Assembly (NCBI GenBank): GCA_949840465.1
Contig: CATKXE010000031.1
Location: 1 to 35,564, forward strand
Origin: an uncultured Lachnospiraceae bacterium
GTDB taxonomy: Bacteria > Bacillota > Clostridia > Lachnospirales > Lachnospiraceae
Direction of reading: 5' to 3'
Length of the DNA stretch: 35,564 nt
The translations under genes and the position numbers were made by a program. This document shows, in pieces, positions 31,418 through 35,564 of the stretch (positions within the stretch are counted from its first letter, which is position 1; each line of letters begins with the position of its first letter). A model generated the notes under the pieces. That model worked only from the letters and a program-made list of their open reading frames with translations. It was not told the origin of the DNA and did no database searches.

Positions 31418-33538
31418 ATGAGAGAGATTATCAATGGAGAACGTTTTGTGTTGGGAACCTGCTATTATCCGGAACATTGGGAGCAGAGCCTGTGGGAGGA
31501 GGATCTGGACAGGATGCTCCGGTCAGGCATCGAAGTGATCCGGATCGCGGAATTTGCATGGAACCTGATCGAGCCCCGGGAAGGGGAATATACATATGAA
31601 TTTTTCGACCGTTTTTTGGAGCTTGCACATGCGAAAGGGATGAAAGTCATCTTCGGTACGCCTACGGCCACGCCCCCGGCATGGCTGACGGAAAAATATC
31701 CGGAAGCGCTCAACGCAGATCAGGACGGCGCGCTATACCGCCATGGCGCAAGAAGGCACTATAACTACAATTCCCCTGTTTATCAACAATTCTGCCGGAT
31801 CATCGTGGAAAAATCGGCTGCCCGCTATGGCCCGAACCCGGCGGTGATCGGGTGGCAGATCGACAATGAAGTGAACTGTGAGGTGGATGAATTTTATTCG
31901 GAAAGCGATACGGCTGCCTTCCGCCGTTTCCTTATGGAAAAATATGGAACCATCGGGGAATTGAACCGGGCGTGGGGAACCGTTTTCTGGAACCAGACCT
32001 ACAATGAATGGGAAGAAATCTATGTGCCGCGCAAGACCCCGCATTATACGAATAATCCCCACCAAATGCTGGATTATTACCGCTTTGTGTCGGACAGTGC
32101 GAGGAAATTTGTGCGGATGCAGGCAGAGATTATACGGAAATACTGCAAAAAAGATGATTTTATCACCACGAACGGGCTTTTCGGCAATCTGGATAATCAT
32201 CAGATGACAAAGGAAAGCCTGGATTTCATCACCTATGATTCCTATCCGAATTTTGCATACTGTCTGGACGATTATGAAGAGAAAGATCTGATGAAAGACA
32301 GGAAATGGAGCCGGAATCTGGCGGAGACGCGGTCGGCCTCCCCGGCATTCGGGATAATGGAACAGCAGAGCGGAGCCAATGGCTGGTCTACCCGGATGGA
32401 AGCGCCCACCCCCAGGCCGGGGCAGATCACGCTCTGGACCATGCAGAGCATTGCCCACGGCGCGGATTTTGTCAGTTATTTCCGGTGGCGTACCTGCACC
32501 TTCGGGACAGAGATGTACTGGCACGGCATTCTGGATTATTCCGGGCGGGACAACCGAAGGCTTCTGGAAGTTCAGGAGGTTTCCAAAAAGCTTGCGGCCA
32601 TGCGGGAGATCGCGGGCGCACAGTATGCGGCAAAGGTGGGAGTCCTCAGGGATTATGACAATGTCTGGGACGCCCGGCATGACCAATGGCATCAGAGGGT
32701 GGATCAGTGCAGCCATAGGTCGCTGTTCACCGCATTGCAGCTCACACATACGCCCTTTGATTATGTTTATTTTGAGGATGCGGTTCAAAGCGTATCCGGT
32801 GAGGGCTGTTCCTGTGCTGCGGATAGCCTGGACGCGGATAGGGAAACCGCATTGGAAAAGCTGCAGAAATATGAAATTCTGTTTTATCCCCACGCCGTGA
32901 TCCTGACAGACGAGAGAGCGGAACTTTTGGAAAAATACGTTTTTGCAGGCGGAAGGCTTGTGATGGGCTGTAGGACAGGGTATAAAGACATTTTTGGAAA
33001 ATGTGTGATGGAACCGCTTCCGGGGAGAGCGGCGGCGCTTGCCGGGACGGATATCCCGGAATATTCTTTTGTGGCTCCTGACGACGGAAAAGTCCTGGCA
33101 GACTGGGACGGGACTTTGATAGAAGCGGCTGTATTTAACGACCTTCTTACGCCCGCTGGGGAGAATGCCGAGGTGCTGGCCCGCTATGCGTCCAGTTATT
33201 ATGCAGGAACCCCGGCGCTCATCCGCAACCGTTATGGAAAAGGAGAGGTTTATTATTTCGGCGGCGCGTTCGCACTGGATACGGCACGGGTATTTTTGGA
33301 CAAGCTGGGCGTAAGCGAACCTTACGGCAGCCGGATATGTCTGCCGGAGCGCTGCGAACTGGCGGCGAGGGAAAAGGATGGATGGCAGTATCTGTTTGTG
33401 CTGAATTATGCTGCGCAGGCTGTTAAAATTGAGCTGAAAGAAGAGATGCAGGAAATTTTCGGCGGAAAGGCTGTGTGCGGGGAGAGTGAGATGTCTCCCT
33501 ATGAGGTGAAGATTTTTAAGAGCAGAGTACGGGGATGA
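31418..33538 (+). CDS. GH42 beta-galactosidase
   Basis: Intracellular glycoside hydrolase family 42 enzyme of 706 residues, cleaving beta-galactosides. I chose the ATG at 31418 (MREIINGERFVLGTCYYPEHW) with AAGGAA upstream; the frame from 31331 has no ribosome site. The TIM barrel (about 1-380) has the acid/base Glu151 in GWQIDNEVN and nucleophile Glu315 in IMEQQSGANGW. A trimerisation domain (about 390-620) and small beta domain (about 640-706) follow. There is no signal peptide, so substrates must be imported; no transporter or regulator gene is adjacent. The 154 nt upstream contain no clear promoter; a small inverted repeat GTCC...GGAC is at about 31369-31390. Confidence 0.95.
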   Translation: MREIINGERFVLGTCYYPEHWEQSLWEEDLDRMLRSGIEVIRIAEFAWNLIEPREGEYTYEFFDRFLELAHAKGMKVIFGTPTATPPAWLTEKYPEALNADQDGALYRHGARRHYNYNSPVYQQFCRIIVEKSAARYGPNPAVIGWQIDNEVNCEVDEFYSESDTAAFRRFLMEKYGTIGELNRAWGTVFWNQTYNEWEEIYVPRKTPHYTNNPHQMLDYYRFVSDSARKFVRMQAEIIRKYCKKDDFITTNGLFGNLDNHQMTKESLDFITYDSYPNFAYCLDDYEEKDLMKDRKWSRNLAETRSASPAFGIMEQQSGANGWSTRMEAPTPRPGQITLWTMQSIAHGADFVSYFRWRTCTFGTEMYWHGILDYSGRDNRRLLEVQEVSKKLAAMREIAGAQYAAKVGVLRDYDNVWDARHDQWHQRVDQCSHRSLFTALQLTHTPFDYVYFEDAVQSVSGEGCSCAADSLDADRETALEKLQKYEILFYPHAVILTDERAELLEKYVFAGGRLVMGCRTGYKDIFGKCVMEPLPGRAAALAGTDIPEYSFVAPDDGKVLADWDGTLIEAAVFNDLLTPAGENAEVLARYASSYYAGTPALIRNRYGKGEVYYFGGAFALDTARVFLDKLGVSEPYGSRICLPERCELAAREKDGWQYLFVLNYAAQAVKIELKEEMQEIFGGKAVCGESEMSPYEVKIFKSRVRG

Positions 33539-33540
33539 GG

Positions 33541-33605
33541 TTCCTGTGCGGCAGCTGCCAGATGGACATACAAAAACATGTCCATTTGGCTTGTTGTTTC
33601 ACGGG
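33541..33605. repeat. Palindromic interspersed element, copy 2 (inverted relative to copy 1)
   Basis: The reverse complement of this stretch aligns with 7479-7541. The 22-nt core (33563-33584) is the exact reverse complement of 7501-7522. Flanks match with a few substitutions: the GCC(A/G)(A/G)(A/G)TGGA side and the (C/T)TGGC..CTGCCGC side are shared. Extended, the stem is GCCAGATGGACAT with ATGTCCATTTGGC. It begins directly after the GH42 stop codon. Confidence 0.8.
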
Positions 33606-33651
33606 AATACATATGACATTTACAGCAGAGTACAAAGAGGGGAAATAAAAT

Positions 33652-34545
33652 ATGGTATTTGAACTGAAGGAAACCGAAAAAGCGGAGCGGGTTTTCGAAG
33701 GGTGGCAGGAAACCATGATCTGGTCGTGCCTTCAGAAAATAATGGGGAAGATCTATACGGACTCATTGGACAATCCCGTCTCCGCCATGGCGCTGCTTGC
33801 GGATTTTTGTTTTTTTGCGGGAAAACCGGATGCAGAGTTGGTACAGTATTGGCCTGGGCAGTACGGGCAGGATCAGGCGGCGGCCGATCATGCCTTGCAG
33901 GGGGCGGCAAAGCCGGCCTGCTGTGAGGAAATGCCTGAAAGACCTGGGCATACGGCGCCGGACGGTTTTTCATCAGAGTCCCCCTGGGGAGTGATCATGG
34001 TTCCGCAGAACAGGGGATGGGGGGAAATGATTGAACATTGTTGTGGGAAATGGGCGAGAAAGGTTACGCGGTATGCCTTCAAGAAGGAGCCGGATGCATT
34101 TGATAAGAAGAAGCTGCAGGCAGCGGCGGATTCCCTGCCGGACGGATATACTATGAAAATGATGGATGAAGAACTGTTCCTGCGCTGCCGGAAAATCCCA
34201 TGGTGCCGGGACTGGGTTTCTCAGTATGGGGATTATGCTATGTATCAAAAATACGGTCTGGGCGCCGTTGTCTTAAAAGGCCGGGAACCGGTTTCCGGGG
34301 CGTCCTCCTATACCAGTTACCGCGGGGGAATTGAGATCGAGATCGATACCCGGGAAGATTACCGAAGGAGAGGGCTTGCCTGTGCCTGCGGCGCAAAATT
34401 AATTCTGGAATGTCTGGAGCGCGGCTGGTATCCGAGCTGGGACGCCCAAAATAAATGGTCGGCTGCACTGGCTCAAAAGCTGGGGTATCATTTTGACGGG
34501 GAATACACGGCGTATGAAGTGCAGGCGGCCAGGGAAAATTCATGA
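33652..34545 (+). CDS. GNAT family acetyltransferase
   Basis: A 297-residue protein whose C-terminal part (about 160-290) has the GNAT fold of the ZmaR-like acetyltransferase group: GLGAVVLKGREPVSGASSYTSY, the acetyl-CoA loop DYRRRGLACACGAKLI and DAQNKWSAALAQKLGYHF. The N-terminal half (about 1-70) has WQETMIWSCLQ and FCFFAGKPDAELV, also typical. Residues about 75-108 look like a poorly conserved insert rich in Gln, Ala, Pro and Cys. The substrate is unknown. The ribosome site is GAGGGG 8 nt upstream. Confidence 0.85.
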   Translation: MVFELKETEKAERVFEGWQETMIWSCLQKIMGKIYTDSLDNPVSAMALLADFCFFAGKPDAELVQYWPGQYGQDQAAADHALQGAAKPACCEEMPERPGHTAPDGFSSESPWGVIMVPQNRGWGEMIEHCCGKWARKVTRYAFKKEPDAFDKKKLQAAADSLPDGYTMKMMDEELFLRCRKIPWCRDWVSQYGDYAMYQKYGLGAVVLKGREPVSGASSYTSYRGGIEIEIDTREDYRRRGLACACGAKLILECLERGWYPSWDAQNKWSAALAQKLGYHFDGEYTAYEVQAARENS

Positions 34546-34635
34546 ATTCTTTTTCCTGTTTTCCTGTCTTTTAGCAGTGCAGGATTTGAAACAGCTTAAA
34601 AACCTATAGAAGAGAATGCGAGGAAATTAGGAGAG

Positions 34636-35424
34636 TTGAAAGAAAGAGACTGTTATATCGGAATTGATATTGGCTCTACCTGCGCGAAGCTGGCAGTATT
34701 GGATGAGGCGCACAAGCTGGTTTTCCAATCCGTACAGCCCACCGGGTGGAGCAGCGTGGATACGGCGGAGTCTATCCGTCAGAAGTTGTTGGAGGAAGGG
34801 ATTGCTGCGGGCCAATCACCCTGTGTCGCTACAGGATATGGAAGAATTTCCGTCCCTTACGCCGATAAGACGGTTACGGAGATTACCTGCCATGCCCGCG
34901 GGGCAATGTGGATCCATGGCGGTAACGAACTGGTGGTAGTGGACATCGGCGGTCAGGATACGAAGGTGATCCGTATTGAGGACGGCAGGGTGAAAGATTT
35001 TGTGATGAATGATAAATGTTCCGCGGGAACAGGGCGTTTCCTGGAAGTCATGGCAAATACAATGGCTCTGCGTCCGGACGAAATCTGCGAACTGGCACGC
35101 AGGGGCAGCGGTACGGCAATCAGCTCCATGTGCACGGTTTTTGCAGAGTCAGAAGTTATCAGCCTGATCGGGCGCGGAGAAAAGAAGGAGAACATTGCAT
35201 TTGCCGTAGTGGAGTCGATTGTAAATAAGGTGGTATCCCAGAGCAGCAGGTTGAATATCTGCAAGGAATCGGTCTGTCTGACAGGTGGATTATGCGAGTG
35301 TACATATCTGCGGGAAAACCTGTCGGAAAAGCTGGGCTGCGAAGTCCGGGCAAAACCGGAAGGCAGATTTGCGGGAGCCATTGGGGCGGCGCTTTGCGCC
35401 GGGGATCTCAGGGCAAGCAGATGA
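34636..35424 (+). CDS. Acyl-CoA dehydratase activase (BadF/BcrA/HgdC family)
   Basis: ATP-dependent activator of 2-hydroxyacyl-CoA dehydratases, 262 residues. A homodimer holds one [4Fe-4S] cluster and injects a high-energy electron into the dehydratase. The start is TTG (34636), as no ATG or GTG fits; AGGAG is close upstream. ASKHA motifs: GIDIGSTCAKLAV near 8-20, VVDIGGQDTKVI near 101-112 and CLTGG. Cluster ligands are Cys128 in DKCSAGTGRF and Cys166 in SSMCTVFAESE. The dehydratase subunits (HgdA/B-like) are not downstream; instead an Rpn-like frame follows, so this may be a stand-alone activator. Confidence 0.9.
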   Translation: MKERDCYIGIDIGSTCAKLAVLDEAHKLVFQSVQPTGWSSVDTAESIRQKLLEEGIAAGQSPCVATGYGRISVPYADKTVTEITCHARGAMWIHGGNELVVVDIGGQDTKVIRIEDGRVKDFVMNDKCSAGTGRFLEVMANTMALRPDEICELARRGSGTAISSMCTVFAESEVISLIGRGEKKENIAFAVVESIVNKVVSQSSRLNICKESVCLTGGLCECTYLRENLSEKLGCEVRAKPEGRFAGAIGAALCAGDLRASR

Positions 35425-35564
35425 TACAGATGGGAAGAGATTCAGGGCAAGCCCGGCCTGCATGCGACATTTAAAAAGTGGAAAGAAGGGAAGCAGAGGG
35501 AATTTCTGGATTTCTGCACGGGAGTAAGGGGGATCAAGCTTCTATATGATTCTTTTTTCAAAGA
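35425..35564 (+). pseudogene. Start of a PD-(D/E)XK (Rpn/transposase-like) reading frame, possibly broken; runs off the window
   Basis: After the activase stop codon the same frame stays open and from about 35458 reads LHATFKKWKEGKQREFLDF followed by CTGVRGIKLLYDSFFK. I recognise this as the usual N-terminus of the large Lachnospiraceae family of PD-(D/E)XK nuclease or Rpn-like putative transposases. There is no ATG, GTG or TTG in this frame between the stop and that block, so the gene either uses a rare start (CTG 35458, ATT 35440) or has lost its 5' end. The catalytic region would lie beyond the window. Confidence 0.5.

Overview
The window looks like chromosomal core DNA from a low-to-mid GC, endospore-forming, anaerobic Firmicute, most likely a gut Lachnospiraceae (Blautia/Dorea/Mediterraneibacter-like). 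The pointers are the gene order rpsF-ssb-rpsR, gdpP-rplI-dnaB and hup-rqcP-yabP-yabQ-divIC-spoIIE, a CotS-family coat gene, a clostridial 2x[4Fe-4S] ferredoxin, a GH42 beta-galactosidase and a 2-hydroxyacyl-CoA dehydratase activator. I cannot assign a species from sequence alone.

Layout. 1-6.5 kb (+): class B sortase (5' end cut off by the window), DUF951 protein, rpsF-ssb-rpsR with its own promoter and terminator, then gdpP-rplI-dnaB. 6.5-8.2 kb (-): a MerR-type regulator, a repeat-rich intergenic stretch and a 56-residue ferredoxin. 8.5-9.9 kb (+): an orphan sugar-binding lipoprotein with an in-frame 36-bp tandem repeat. 10-14.5 kb (-): mutS2-response regulator-histidine kinase. 14.7-15.8 kb (-): a secreted CAP-domain protein with an SPQTG sorting signal. 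16.2-22.1 kb (+): asnS, cca, cotS-like and a phosphohexomutase. 22.4-25.9 kb (+): hup, rqcP, yabP, yabQ, divIC and a spoIIE homologue without its membrane domain. 26.1-29.5 kb (+): four tightly packed genes of unknown function (two cytosolic coiled-coil proteins, a four-TM protein with a coiled-coil tail, and an OmpA-like lipoprotein). 29.6-35.5 kb (+): YfcE-like phosphodiesterase, NYN/LOTUS protein, GH42 beta-galactosidase, GNAT acetyltransferase, acyl-CoA dehydratase activase and the start of a PD-(D/E)XK (Rpn-like) reading frame without a visible start codon.

The most notable signals are regulatory. (1) The CAP surface-protein gene has perfect TTGACA and TATAAT boxes separated by a 19-nt spacer that contains a C10 run, the classic design of a slipped-strand phase-variable promoter. 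(2) The cotS ribosome-binding site is buried in a 12-bp stem whose left arm overlaps a mother-cell sigma-type promoter, so read-through transcripts would be silenced and sporulation transcripts would not. (3) A roughly 65-nt palindromic element occurs twice, in opposite orientations, 26 kb apart. (4) asnS and cca, both tRNA-maturation or charging genes, share a 20-nt identical 5' element. (5) The four-gene unknown operon lies directly after spoIIE, where tilS-hpt-ftsH is often found, and has a dyad next to its -10 box; it is the best candidate here for an undescribed system.

All calls come from reading the sequence and from general knowledge of families. No database search, structure prediction or expression data was used.
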